Source: Chromera velia
Lineage: Eukaryota; Sar; Chromeraceae
DNA length: 26,255 bases
Direction of reading: 5' to 3'
Assembly (NCBI GenBank): GCA_018398765.1
Contig: JAHBMJ010001484.1
Coordinates: forward strand, 1 to 26,255
Part shown: positions 1 through 10,562 of the stretch, one piece after another
Layout: every line of letters starts with the position of its first letter
Numbering within the stretch: position 1 is the stretch's first letter
Program-made: the position numbers and the translations under genes
The notes under the pieces: generated by a model
Seen by the model: the letters and a program-made list of their open reading frames with translations, nothing else
What the model was told of the DNA's origin: nothing
The model's database searches: none

Positions 1-201
1 TCCTCCTGTCTCAGTGTGTCAAGAATGAAGGGTCTCCTCCTGTCTCAGTGTGTCAAGAATGAAGGGTTTCCTCCTGTCTCAGTGTGTCAAGAATGAAGGG
101 TCTCCTCCTGTCTCAGTGTGTCAAGAATGAAGGGTTTCCTCCTGTCTCAGTGTGTCAAGAATGAAGGGTCTCCTCCTGTCTCAGTGTGTCAAGAATGAAG
201 G
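1..201. repeat. 34-bp minisatellite, about 6 copies
   Basis: Units start at 1, 35, 69, 103, 137 and 171, each 34 bases long, beginning tcctcctgtctcagtgtgtc. They are almost identical. The last base of the unit alternates c, t, c, t, c, so the true amplification unit is probably the 68-bp dimer. The array touches the left edge of the window and may continue beyond it. The next 220 bases (202-420) hold nothing I can identify; they are probably intron or 5' flank of the gene that follows. Confidence 0.95.
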
Positions 202-419
202 TTCGATGATCGGTTTGGTGACCCCTGTTACAGGCCCACACTGACTCCGTCTCGCTGTGTCTCCGAGTCCCTTCACGCAGGCATGCCTTCAATCGTCAAG
301 GGACTATCGTACACGGCATACAAACAGACAAGCAGATGAAGGGAATGATCCACTGGCTCTCAAATTTACACACGCCCACACACTTATACCGACAACCACG
401 GCATTCAGACACACTCACG

Positions 420-428
420 CAGGCAAAG

Positions 429-460
<32 letters not shown>

Positions 461-496
461 ACACACACAAAGAGAGAGACAGAGACAGAGACACAA

Positions 497-534
<38 letters not shown>

Positions 535-565
535 AGACACACACACACACACACAGACACACACA

Positions 566-611
<46 letters not shown>

Positions 612-612
612 T
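420..612. repeat. compound (CA)n/(GA)n microsatellite
   Basis: Long CA tracts with interspersed CAGA steps end in a pure GA tract (about 583-610). The His/Thr-rich and Cys/Val-rich frames crossing it on both strands are artefacts of the dinucleotide repeat. It lies upstream of the first exon I can support and is likely intronic. Confidence 0.95.
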
Positions 613-723
613 CCATACACAGAGAGAACAAAAATCTGAACTTGCTGCCTCCCACACAAACACCCCTCCAGGTGCCCGCACGAGTTCCCAATAGGCCAAC
701 CCCTCTCCCCCACCGACATCCAG

Positions 724-2485
724 ACGCTCACAGGAGGGACGGCAGTCCCTCACTCCCAACCCCAACCTCAGCTGCAAGGCGCCCCCCGACCACAGCCACA
801 GGTGCAGGTCCAGGCACAAGCTCCGAATCTGTCGCCCCAAACGACCGCGTCTCTGAGTGCGACCCTTTCTGGTGTAAAGGGAGAGGTCAACCCTCCCGCA
901 GTGCCGCCCGGAGTGAAGGGGGAGGTCGGGCCTGTCAGTGGATTATCCAAGCGTGTTTATGTGCCTGCCTTTCTATCTCGCTGCTTTTCTGCCTGTCTTG
1001 TCCCTGTGTGGAGGATTGAAGATGTGGGGGTTTGTTCCTCTTTTGTTCTTAGCATGAATCCACAATCAACACGCTCCAATTTTCCCTCTTTTCACACCTT
1101 CTGGAAAGTCTCTCTCCTTTCTCTTCGTCCCCAGCCTCTTCTTCAGCACCGTGTCTTCTTCTTTCCCTTCTGCAGCCCATGCGCCTCGACGGAGAGTGGA
1201 AAAACTTCTTCAACGTGCCTGTCGCCCCCCCACAGCAACAGCCAGAAATGAACGTTCAGAGCAGCACCATGCCACAGACGCAGACAGTGAGTACGCCCCC
1301 ACAAACGCAGTCGGAACCGAGACAGTACAGAAACTTCGCCCCCCCTTCCCCCCACAGCTACATGCCCTCAAACCATGTATCTCCCCCCCAACCTGCCTCC
1401 CCGGCTGTATCCATGCCAAGGCCGAGGACAGAGACGGTCGGCAAGAGAGACGACGCGGCGGCTGGAGGGATGAAGAATCTGCTGGTGGAGGAAATGAATT
1501 TACCCGAAATTCGACGAATGGGACCGGTCAGCATTCGGGTTTTTGTCATTCTTATGTGCACAGACATGAGGTAGGCAGAGAGGGAGCAGGCAGCCCGACG
1601 AGCGGACGGACGGAGAAAGATGAAGGCGAGCGAGTCATCGACAAACCGAGACGACGTACAGGCAGACAGGCAGAAACTTGTTTTTTAGTTAGACACTCCC
1701 TGGTAGAGAGGGAGACAGGCAAGCAGACAGACAGATGGATAGAGCGACAGACGGACAAAAAAAGGATCAAAATGACAAGGACAAACTTTGGTTTTTTTTT
1801 GCTTTTTGCACCAATGAAGTCTCTGAAAGAAGTGATCAGTCGGTCCCCTTTCCTCTTTTCTGTGTGCTCCTCTGATTCCTGATCTCCCTCCTTTGTTGCG
1901 TGTGTGCAGTGCACTCACGCTTTGTACATTTGTGGATCTGCTTTTTTGGTGTACATCGTTTTTGGGATGTACTACAGACACTCAAAGTATGGAGTCACTG
2001 GATGGGATGTGAGTCCTTCTTTTCATCTCGCTGTCCTCATGTCACGTCATTCACTGTGTCTTTCTCTCAGTGATATCATGAAGTCGCAGTAAGTGGGTGT
2101 ACAACTGCTTGTGTGCGTGTGCGTGTGCATGTGTAGGGTTGGGTGAGGTGGGAGGGGAGTGTCATTTGTCTTTGCCCACAGATATTCATTCAAGTTGTCA
2201 TCTAGCATATCGGTAGGCCCTCGTGGGCATCCATTCAATTGAGTGTCAACTGAGGGCAAAAGGAAGAGAGAAGGAAAGGGGGGAAGTGAGGTCTCGGTCG
2301 GCAGAAGCAATGAAAGAGCTTCTCTCTCTGGATTTGTCGATCTCTCTTGTACTCTGTAAATTCTGTGTGTTTCACCTTGAGTTTCGTGTGTGCGCATCTC
2401 TGTGTAATACCCATTCGTATGTGAATGATGCAGCTGGTGCCAAATGCTGCTCTCTGGCACGCTCTTCCTTCGCTGGTCTACGATG
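724..2485 (+). CDS. ATG27 / mannose-6-phosphate-receptor-like type I membrane protein, 3' part
   Basis: Partial multi-exon gene. Proposed exons are about 724-933, 1176-1526, 1910-2008 and 2434-2485. Splice phases agree (0, 0, 0, then ending in phase 1). Donors are gtcagt, gtcagc, gtgagt and gtcagt; acceptors all end CAG. The first two exons encode a Pro/Gln-rich linker. Exon 1910-2008 encodes one membrane span ([19 protein letters not shown]) followed by [11 protein letters not shown]. Exon 2434-2485 continues [18 protein letters not shown]. Joined, this gives the juxtamembrane pattern G..YY....G..GWDL(V/L)P....(F/L)W..LP.LV.DG, known from yeast ATG27 and the cation-dependent M6P receptor tail. 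These are Golgi/endosome sorting receptors with a lumenal MRH domain. That domain is not visible here and should lie upstream of the window or in unrecognised exons. The last exon or exons after 2485 are not resolved. The 5' limit at 724 is a guess from an acceptor-like CAG. Confidence 0.68.
1910..2008 (+). CDS. transmembrane exon of the ATG27/M6PR-like gene
   Basis: A 33-codon exon, phase 0 at both ends. It is preceded by a pyrimidine-rich acceptor ending gtgtgcag and followed by gtgagt. It holds the whole membrane span and the start of the cytosolic GxxGWD motif. The frame reads on into the intron without an early stop, so only the family motif and splice sites fix its end. Confidence 0.7.
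2434..2485 (+). CDS. cytosolic-motif exon of the ATG27/M6PR-like gene
   Basis: A 52-nt exon with acceptor gatgcag and donor gtcagt. It encodes [17 protein letters not shown] plus the first base of a Gly codon. The pattern P(H/N)..(F/L)W..L..LV.DG is the segment just after the membrane span in M6P-receptor and ATG27 proteins, which fixes the frame and both exon borders. The next exon must start in phase 1. Confidence 0.7.
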
Positions 2486-2501
2486 GTCAGTCCAGCAGTG
2501 A

Positions 2502-2503
2502 CG

Positions 2504-2596
<93 letters not shown>
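2502..2596. repeat. compound (CA)n/(GA)n microsatellite in intron
   Basis: CA repeats from about 2502 to 2565 run directly into GA repeats to 2596. It lies 17 bases after the gtcagt donor at 2486, so it sits at the 5' end of an intron of the membrane-protein gene. Confidence 0.93.
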
Positions 2597-2600
<4 letters not shown>

Positions 2601-3110
2601 TTTGACTGCGAACACGCAGAGTACCACCAAGGAAAGGAGAAAAGAAATTAGAGAAGATTTTGCTGGTGCGTGTCGGTCGTTCACCCTTTCCTTCGAAGGT
2701 GCCTGGGGAGTCAGAATGAGGCGAAGCGTGTCATGCGGGTCTTTTCTTTCTTTGAGTCCGACCGCAATTTGGGAAGTTGTCTTCTTCTCCAGGCGGCTTT
2801 GTGTCTTATCTCTCTTTCTTGCTCTCTTTCCTTCCTTTTCTCCTTCTTTCGTCCCTTGTGACTCTTTCTTTGCGATGCTGTGGACATCTTGTGTCTTCGC
2901 GGTGGAGTTGTTCTTCTCCTGCAGGTTGCTGCTTTTCGTTGTGGTGGTTTCAGGAGACAACGCGGTCGGTTTCCCCACCGAGGGGAGAAACAAGTTTTTT
3001 TTCTCTGTTCCGGGGGGGGGGTTTGGACTTATGTCCTTCTGTCTGTCTTTTTTTTTCTTTCTGCCTGTCGATGTATCTGGCTGAGCTGAGTGTGCATGAT
3101 TTTACTGCAG

Positions 3111-3197
3111 AAGCAAAACGAATGGGGGGGACCTGACAACGCCCAGGCACTCGTGCAAAATGTTGAGGACATTTGCGTGTGCTGTCCCGTAACGTGA
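3111..3197 (+). CDS. possible terminal exon (uncertain)
   Basis: After the acceptor-like ttttactgcag there is an open stretch of 28 codons ending in TGA at 3195-3197. It reads KQNEWGGPDNAQALVQ and ends CVCCPVT. It looks protein-like but needs a phase-0 junction, while the exon ending at 2485 leaves phase 1. An unseen intermediate exon would therefore be required. A second protein-like stretch follows the acceptor at about 3320 (VTGGLFNGLGDKGSAGCGDL onward, ending at gtacgc near 3453). Neither is proven. The rest of 2600-3830 is T-rich intron or 3' flank with nothing else I can assign. Confidence 0.25.
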   Translation, partial: KQNEWGGPDNAQALVQNVEDICVCCPVT

Positions 3198-3839
3198 ACA
3201 TACGCAGCTTGTGTCTATTGTACGTACCCGGTCCGCATTCACAGGGCAAGAGAAATTCAAGCACGCACGCACGCACAGACTCACACATAGACACACAAAC
3301 CTAAACAATTCTGCTTTCGCAGCCCGGTCACTGGAGGTCTCTTCAACGGTCTCGGGGATAAAGGCAGTGCGGGGTGCGGAGATTTGGAGAAACTTCCTTT
3401 GGGACGGCAGCGGCGGTCTTCGAATTTTGGGGGAAATTATTCGGGACTGGAAGGTACGCCGGCTTGTTCCCTTTTGAGTTTTTGCCTGGATTTCTGACTG
3501 CCGTGTTGGCTCCTCAAAGGTTGTGTCCCTTATGTTTTGTCGACTTGTGTCCGCCCTTGATGGATCAAGTTGCGATTATGCATTGGTGGTCTTGCTGAGT
3601 AGGTCGGAGAAGCGAAGAGAGGTGACATTTTCCGTTGCGTCTCCGATCTGTAGGATGCTTTTCTGCCAATATCGCCTTGAGCATTTGCAAGTCGTGTTCA
3701 ATCCTCGACCATGTCCCTGCAGGAGGTTTCTCGCCCCTCGGCGCGACTTCAATCAGAGAAAGAGACGAGGAAGGAGGTGACGGCCGGCCCGCAGGATTTC
3801 CTCTCTCATCTCCAAGCTAGTAGACGGTTGCGATGATCG

Positions 3840-5015
3840 ATGATTCTTGTCACAGCCAGTGTAATAATAACTTATAAAGCCCCGCAGCGGTACTTCCATG
3901 AAGGTAAAGACCCTGACATCTTTTGTTTATCATCACCGTCAACTTGAAAGTCTAAATTAAACTAGAAATCAAATTGAGTTGTAATTTGTATCAATGTGTA
4001 TCAATGTGTGGCATTGTTGTTGGCATTGTGGCTAACACTGTTAATATACTTGATTCTGTTCCAGATTCCGTTTTATTTTATCATGTTTTGCTCAAATTTG
4101 CGTGCATGAGTTGAATTGTAATTTTAAAGCGCAGTGTAAGTCCGGGTCTGATTAACTTTTATATTGTGATACCACGTACTTCTATAACAATGATAACAGA
4201 ATATTTCAGTGCATATGAATATAAGAAGGATATTTAGATATGTTCTCATTTTCACTCACACTATTTATGTTTTTAATGTATTTAAATGTCCTCTTAGTTG
4301 GCTTTATATTTCCAGTACTAGCACATGTGTAGGGCCCGTACGAGGCGCCGCCGCCAGGCTGGCGTGGGACTTAGTCGCTTGACGGGCTGCTCACACGAAG
4401 TATGGGCGTGGGATCGATGAGCACGTACGTCTGTGCACTGATCAAGACTTGCAGTGAGGCATGCGTTCTGTACGTAGCCAAGTGGAAGCAGGTCTGGAAG
4501 CAGTATAATTGGCATGAGCGGTTACTACAGAACTCTAAGACGGAACTCCCTCCAAGGATGTCTGATTAAGAATCCCTCTGTCTAGCCTACCACACTGCTA
4601 TAGCCTCATGTTACCTATTATTATAGCCCCATACATAGCTGACAACATGCCTCTCGTGTGTCAGATGTTTCAATCCGAGATGAGCATTGACGACATACGT
4701 GCGTTTTCACATTAACTCTTTGTAAGTTAGAAAGCTAGAAAACTATAGTTTATACTCTTTTACGCCGTTGGAGTTTGTATGAAAGAGCCTTAACTATGGT
4801 CTACTATGGTAATTGAAAGACAAGATGTGGTGCTTGTCAGCTATATTTGACACACTCCATGCGAAATTCAATGACCCGGAAATACCCGGAAAACAAAATC
4901 AACTTTGTTCCCACCCGTTGCATTAATTAAGTCCCGTGTCAGCTCTATTTTTAAGATACGCATCTGCACGTGCGTCAGATTTTTCTATCTGAGAACGCCG
5001 AGAAAGCGTAGCTGA
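3840..5015. other. AT-rich intergenic stretch without a recognised gene
   Basis: Base composition drops to AT-rich at about 3840 and frames on both strands are short. I see no coding region, RNA gene or clear repeat, apart from a GC-richer patch at 4320-4520 with no convincing frame. Confidence 0.6.
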
Positions 5016-5304
5016 GGGGCACTTACAAAGAGTTGAGGTGGGAGAGCATGCGTATGTACGTACCTGAATCCCTGATTGAAAAACTGATGCACGCAAAGAG
5101 TCTGATGTCCCGGTATACCCCAGAAATATCAGTGAGAGGGTACTTAACACAACTCGAGTACTTCTGAGCCCTATAGAGCCCTAAGTCAATTTCGCTTTCC
5201 AGGCCATTCGCATAGAGTGCGTCAGATTCGCGTCGACATATGCATGCTCCCACGTACTTTATCCCACCTGAACTGACCTTAACTCTTTATAAGCTTAGTG
5301 CCCC
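5016..5304. mobile_element. possible inverted-repeat (MITE/foldback-like) element
   Basis: The left end (5016-5043) reads ggggcacttacaaagagtt, then gaggtggga. The right end (5262-5304), reverse-complemented, reads ggggcacta, agcttataaagagttaagg, then ggtggga. Further in, gggagagcatgcgtatgtac on the left mirrors gtgggagcatgcatatg on the right. The arms are imperfect, with indels, and enclose about 200 bases. There is no transposase. This fits a decayed non-autonomous DNA element, but no target-site duplication is visible. Confidence 0.45.
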
Positions 5305-5616
5305 CCGCTTTCCGGGCCATATACGCTTGCGACTTTCCGAGCTATATACGCTTTCCGGGCCATGATTCGCGGCATGCAATTTGTATCGCGGATTGTATCG
5401 GTGCGTACACTCTACTCGATCCACACATAGCAACAGAGATATATGTATTGTGATCGAGTGAAAACGTTCTCTTGCGATGCTTACGCAGCCAGAATATTTC
5501 ATTAGAGTCCCCGGCTTGCTCAGAGACCAACAGTGTGGCCAGACGAAACTTCTAGATTCTCTAACAAGCCATCGAGGACTTTCTTTTGAGGGTGCAACAA
5601 GTGTGGACTCTTGATG

Positions 5617-7953
5617 TAGCGCGGTAGTCACATTCATGCCTTCAGCTTCCCCGGGCCGAAGGGGCTGCTCTGAAAAACATGTGCAAGGAGTGACCAGTCC
5701 CTCTCTCATCCTCGCTCAAAGGTCAGTCAGTCTTGAGTTTGTTTTTATATCCGTTCTTTACTTCTTTCCTCATTTCGTTTTCCTTCTGTTTCAAACTTGA
5801 CAGAACGTTCTTTGTGTCTGTCTACCTCCTCGATTGATCATGGTCATGGAAGTCATAATGCTGAGCATCTGATCGATTGATTGTAGTCCTTTCACTCCAT
5901 TTGAAATACGTTTATTTTATTTGTGCGTGATGTCTGTTTTATTCAGCATGTCACTGATAATGTTCCTTCCCGTCTTCCCTTTTTTGATGTTCGTTCGAGG
6001 TCTCTGGATGCTTCTTCCGCCCAACGTAGAAGTGAAAGTCCTTGGGCCAGGCTTCGTTAGCCTCCATCTCAGACCCCGCCGGCGGTACAGTTGCTCTACT
6101 GCTACGGTAACTCTGGCACCACGCCGATGCCGGATCGATCGAAGCTCCCACAGCTCGATTCATCTGGATAGAGTAAAGAAGAAACAGGTCAAGGCAATCT
6201 CAACAGCGTCCATATGTATGTGTATACGAGTAGCAAGGCTGATTGAGACCCTTGACTCTGCTTCTTCAGTAACAAAGTTCGAGAGGTGCTGTCTTTTTGA
6301 CGGTCCTCGGATTCGAATCTGTTAGCCTCCAAATCGAGGATGCGCCAAAGTAGCGCGGTAGTCACATTCATGCCTTCAGCTTCCCGGGGGGGCTGCTCTG
6401 AAAAACAGGTGCAAGGAGTGACCAGTCCCTCTCTCGTCTTCGCTCAAAGGTCAGTCAGTCTTGAGTTTGTTTTTACATCCGTTCTTTATTTCTTTTCTTA
6501 TTTCGTTTTCCTTCTGTTTCAAACTCGACAGAACGTTCTTTATGTCTGTCTGCCTCCTCGATTAATCATGGTCATGGAAGTCATGATGCTGAGCGTCTGA
6601 TCGATTGATTACAGTCCCTTCAATCCATTTGAAATGCATTTATTTTATTTGTGCGTGATGTCTGTTTTATTCAGCATGTCACTGATAATGTTCCTTCCCG
6701 TCTTCCCTTTTTTGATGTTCGTTCGAGGTCTCTGGATGCTTCTTCCGCCCAACGTAGAGGTGAAGGTCCTTGGGCTAGGCTTCGTTAACCTCCATCTCAG
6801 ACCCCGCCGGCGGTACAGTTGCTCTACTACTACGGCGACTGTGGCACCACGCCGATACCGGCTCGATCGAAGCTCCTACAGCTCGATTTATCCGGACAGA
6901 GCAGAGAAGAAGCGGATCAAGGCAATCTTGACAGCGTCCATATATGTATGTGTATACGAGTAGCAGTGCTGATCGAGACCCTTAACTCTGCTTCTTTAGC
7001 AATAAAGTTCGAGAGGTGCTGTCTTTTTGATGGTCCTCGGATTCGAATCTGTTGGCCTCCAGATCAAGGATGCGCCAAAGTAGCGCGGTAGTCACATTCA
7101 TGCCTTCAGCTTCCCGGGGGGGCTGCTCTGAAAAACAGCTAGAAAAACAGGTGCAAAGAGTGACCAGTCCCTCTCTCGTCCTCGCTCAAAGGTCAGTCAG
7201 TCTTGAGTTTGTTTTTATATCCGTTCTTTACTTCTTTTCTCATTTCGTTTTCCTTCTGTTTCAAACTCAACAGAACGTTCTTTATCTCTGTCTGCCTCCT
7301 TGGTTGATCATGGTCATGGAAGTCATAATGCTGAGCGTCTGATCGATTGATTGCAGTCCTTTCACTCCATTTGAAATCCATTTATTTTATTTGTGCGTGA
7401 TGTCTGTTTCATTCAGTATGTCATTGACAATGTTTGTTCCTGTCTTCCCTTTTTTAATGTTCGTTCGAGGTCTCAGGATGCTTCTTCCGCCCAACATAGA
7501 GGTGAAGGTCCTTGGGCTAGGCTTCGTTGGCCTCCATCTTAGACCCCGCCAGTGGTACAGTTGTTCCACTGCTACGGCGACTGTGGCACCACGCCGATGC
7601 CGGATCGATCGAAGCTCCTACAGCTCGATTCATCTAGACAGAGCAGAGAAGAAGCGGGTTAAGGCAATCTCGACAGCGTCCATATATGTATGTGTATGCG
7701 AGTAGCAGTACTGATCGAGACCCTTGACTCTGCTTCTTTAGCAACAGAGTTCGAGAGGTGCTCTCTTTTTGACGGTCCTCGGATTCGAATCTGTTAGCCT
7801 CCAGATCAAGGATGCATCAATTTTTAAAGTAGCGCGGTAGTCACATTCATACTTTCAACTTCCCGAGGGGCTGCTCTAAAAAACAGGTGCAAAGAGTGAC
7901 CAGTCCCTCTCTCATCCTCGCTCAAAGGTCAGTCAATCTTGAGTTCATTTTTA
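5617..7953. repeat. tandem array of a ~730-bp unit, 3.17 copies
   Basis: Units begin with tagcgcggtagtcacattca at 5617, 6351, 7081 and 7830. Lengths are 734, 730 and 749 bp, then a final copy cut off after about 124 bp. Copies differ by scattered substitutions and small indels; copy 3 has an extra ctagaaaaacag-like stretch near 7140. An open frame with the same start recurs in each unit (about 5930, 6658, 7400). It runs 134 codons in copy 1 and is cut short in copies 2 and 3 by a 2-base insertion in tccatat(at)gtatg. Substitutions show no obvious preference for silent sites, so I do not call it a gene. The right end abuts the gag-like relic. Confidence 0.92.
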
Positions 7954-8898
7954 CTAGGCGTGAAGCCGTATGCGACTTGAGGAGACGGCCAATTGCCGTA
8001 GACGGGATAGCCGCCCCGACCCCCTTGCGGCATCGAATTGCCCCTGCCATCGCCGCGAGTGTGCAAAGCCGCTATGCTGGCCTCAACGCGCTCAAGCCTG
8101 TCTGTCAACTTCTCCCATCGTTCAAAGTCAGACGCTGACTGCGCACTCTGGACGGCAGTAAGTTTGGCTCTGGCTTTCTTCTGCAGCTTGGCATAGAGAT
8201 GCTTAGTTCTCTTTACCAAGTCATTCTATTCGGAGAAGGCGGGTTCAATTTCCAGGGTTTCCCGCATCTCGGGATAGAGGGCGTTGATGAATAGCGTGAT
8301 ACAATGGTTGCGAATGGCGTTTAGGTTAGCGGCCATGAAGGTATCGATGAATCGGTCAACGAACGGTTGGAATGCGTCTGCGACATTCAGTTTCACGTCT
8401 GCCATCGTATACACTACATGCTTTTCTTCCATGCCTCCCCCACCATAGGCATCGAGAAACTATGCGTCTACTTCATCAACGGTGGAGCATGTTCCTCTCT
8501 TCTCATCCCACTGCTGCACCAAGTCGGTATCAACGAAGTGCATACCAAGCAACATTTTGTATTCGTCGACATTGAGGTTGCCAGCTTGCACTTTTGCACG
8601 GCATTGGCTGAACCAAGTCCTCTTATTCTTCTTCTTGGGGTCAAATACCTCTACAACTCTCTTCACCTCTGCCAGCCCCTAGCTTCAGTTTGTCCACATC
8701 AATGTTTGCCATGTTCGGTCCCTGCCCTGCCTGTATCGATTCCTCTAAGTCAGTCTGTTGTTCAGATGCTGAGTGGTGCATGACTGCTGGGCTTTCTGTA
8801 ACGATCTCCCCTTCCTCCATGAAGAGGGTGCCTACGGAGGAAGGAGGAGGAGACTCAGTATCGATGTTCTCCAACCAGGGGTGGATGGAAGGAATCAA
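7950..8898 (-). pseudogene. degenerate retrotransposon gag-like relic
   Basis: Read on the minus strand from 8898. A frame containing GEIVTESPAVMHHSASEQQ shifts by one near 8670 into VKRVVEVFDPKKKNKRTWFS. This is followed by WDEKRGTCSTVDEV, then FVDRFIDTFMAANLNAIRNH and YPEMRETLEIEPAFSE, then a Lys-rich helix and a Gly-rich tail. The order (W-containing helical segment, then ALxPEMR-like segment, basic region and Gly-rich end) fits an LTR-retrotransposon Gag. No CCHC knuckle, protease or polymerase follows. The reading is broken by the frameshift and by in-frame TAG codons at 8460-8462 and 8226-8228. It ends where the tandem array begins. The family assignment rests on general Gag character only. 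Confidence 0.5.
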
Positions 8899-8964
8899 AG
8901 GGGAACTCTGGCTTCCTCCTTACAGATAGCAGGTTCCTCTTCTCATGATTCCGGTTTGTATTGT

Positions 8965-9159
8965 ATTAACTGGACTGGGAACCCAAAAGCTCTGCTAACC
9001 ACTGTTCCGCTTAGGCCTACGGGAGCTATTATATAATAGGGCTTAGACACATCCTTATACGATCTTACACATAGAAGTTTATTAGAGAGGGCACCTTTCC
9101 TTCAGGCTTGCCTTCTCTCTATAACAGGCAGTATGTATGCTCATCCATTCTCTGTATCT
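8965..9159. repeat. 195-bp direct repeat, copy A
   Basis: It matches 10138-10332 over 195 bp with five differences, all transitions and no indels. It includes the perfect palindrome ctattatataatag. It lies immediately 5' of a plus-strand LINE fragment. Confidence 0.95.
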
Positions 9160-10137
9160 GAGAATGCACTTAGCCCTCGTCATTCTGGATTGCACTTAGC
9201 CGTTCGCATCTCCGTATTCCTCAGGCTCTTTTGAATTCATGGAAGGGACCAGCGGGGCAGAAGCAAAGACGAGCCGTCAATGGTCTGTTCAGATGGGCAG
9301 GCCTTGACTTTTTGACGTCTCTTCCTGTCCGAAGCTCAGAAAGACGGGCCCCGAAGGGGAATTTGTTTGTTTCTGCCAAAATTAAGGATGCCTGGGGAAT
9401 GGAATGCATGAAAAGGGGAGACAGGGAAGAAAGCGGCAACTTCCCCCTGTCTGCCTCTTTATCAGGACTACAGAGAGCTTTTCCGTCTTCTTTACGTTCT
9501 TCTCTATTTCTTTTGTCTTCAAAGAATGGCCCTAAGGTATGGATGTCCTGTCTGCCGAGAAGTGCCTTATGTGAGAAGATTGAGCCACTCCTAAGGACAT
9601 TGACACTAAATCGGAAGGGTCTAACGGGGGGGGCCAACTCTCCGGGAGAGGTGTTTTGTTTGGCAGAGGGTTGTTCAAATAGAAGAAAAATTGATGATCT
9701 CTGGCACCGGCTTTCAGTATGCTCCAATTGGGTAGAAGCAAGAAATAAACTAAACAAAGTGGTAGAAGGAAAGAAAGTGAAGCAAAGGATTCAGAGAGAA
9801 GGAATTGAGGGATCGGATACAGCCGAAACAGAAGCAAGGAAGATGCTGCTTTTGGCTTTACAAGTCGATCCGTATGAAGCATGCAGAGCCGTTTGCGATC
9901 TTTGTCACTCACTGTGCTCGCCTGTCTCTGTATGAACGCGACCTTTTCTTCTTCTGTTCGAGTCTTATATTGCCACCTCCAACGCGCATGCTGCTCGTGA
10001 GCTTACCAAGCGAGCACTTCAGGGGATCTCGCGCTTAGCCTTATCTCTAGAGTTGAGTGATTGACAATCTCTTGCATGAACATGGGCTGCTGGGAGCACG
10101 GCTCTACTCTAGCAAAGCCAACTTCATTCATTCATTC
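9160..10137 (+). mobile_element. 5'-truncated LINE (non-LTR retrotransposon) fragment
   Basis: The open frame ending at 9935 carries, near its C-terminus, GGANSPGEVF, CLAEGC and then IDDLWHRLSVC. This is a C-x4-C...H-x4-C arrangement followed by a basic helix. It matches the C-terminal zinc-finger-like region downstream of non-LTR reverse transcriptases. The same GGAN...IDD..HRL..C signature occurs in the minus-strand LINE at 11.6 kb, so the two are related. No reverse-transcriptase core is present: the element is cut off at its 5' end, as is usual for LINEs. About 200 bases of 3' UTR follow the stop, then a (CATT)n tail at 10123-10140. Direct repeats flank it on both sides. Confidence 0.65.
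9234..9935 (+). pseudogene. LINE C-terminal ORF remnant
   Basis: About 230 codons remain open to the stop at 9933-9935. Only the last third has recognisable content (the Cys-Cys-His-Cys region at codons ~137-165 of the open frame and the basic tail KLNKVVEGKKVKQRIQ). The start is set by the truncation, not by a real initiation site. Confidence 0.55.
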
Positions 10138-10332
10138 ATTAACTAGACTGGGAACCCAAAAGCTCTGCTAACCACTGTTCTGCTTAGGCCTACGGGAGCT
10201 ATTATATAATAGGGCTTAGACATATCCTTATACGATCTTACACATAGAAGTTTATTAGAGAGGGCACCTTTCCTTCAGGCTCGCCTTCTCTCTATAACAG
10301 GCAGTATGTATGCTCGTCCATTCTCTGTATCT
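10138..10332. repeat. 195-bp direct repeat, copy B
   Basis: Second copy of 8965-9159, starting directly after the (CATT)n tail of the LINE fragment. This is the position expected for a target-site duplication. Confidence 0.95.
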
Positions 10333-10562
10333 AAAAATTACTGTCAATAATATGCACACCTCTGTATTGAATCAATCGCTCTGTATTGGACCCTTTTATT
10401 ATTAGATCGATCTTGCTTAACGAAGGACTTAGTGTTCCTCTTATTCATGATCCATAACAATAGTGGGAAGGCCTAATGCAGAACCTATCAATCAATTAAT
10501 CAATCGGTGCAAGCCGATATCTGGCAGTGGACTGCGGGAATTCCTGGCTAGATTCCCGGAAC

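Noticed and set aside
1-201. CRISPR-like direct repeats of 34 bp
   Set aside because: The repeats are head to tail with no spacers, in an intron-rich eukaryotic context. It is a minisatellite.
257-731. His/Thr-rich and Cys/Val-rich open frames on both strands
   Set aside because: They are translations of the (CA)n/(GA)n array, which is stop-free in several frames.
6225-6330. B-box-like ggattcgaatctg in each 730-bp unit, suggesting a tRNA or SINE
   Set aside because: I could not find a matching A box or build a cloverleaf with an acceptor stem in any unit.
5921-7705. Recurrent open frame in the tandem units as a gene family
   Set aside because: It is truncated by a 2-base insertion in two of three copies. 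Changes are not concentrated at silent sites, and no domain is recognised.
8965-10332. 195-bp direct repeats as LTRs of a small LTR retrotransposon
   Set aside because: The ends lack TG...CA, there is no primer-binding site or polypurine tract, and the interior is LINE sequence ending in a (CATT)n tail.
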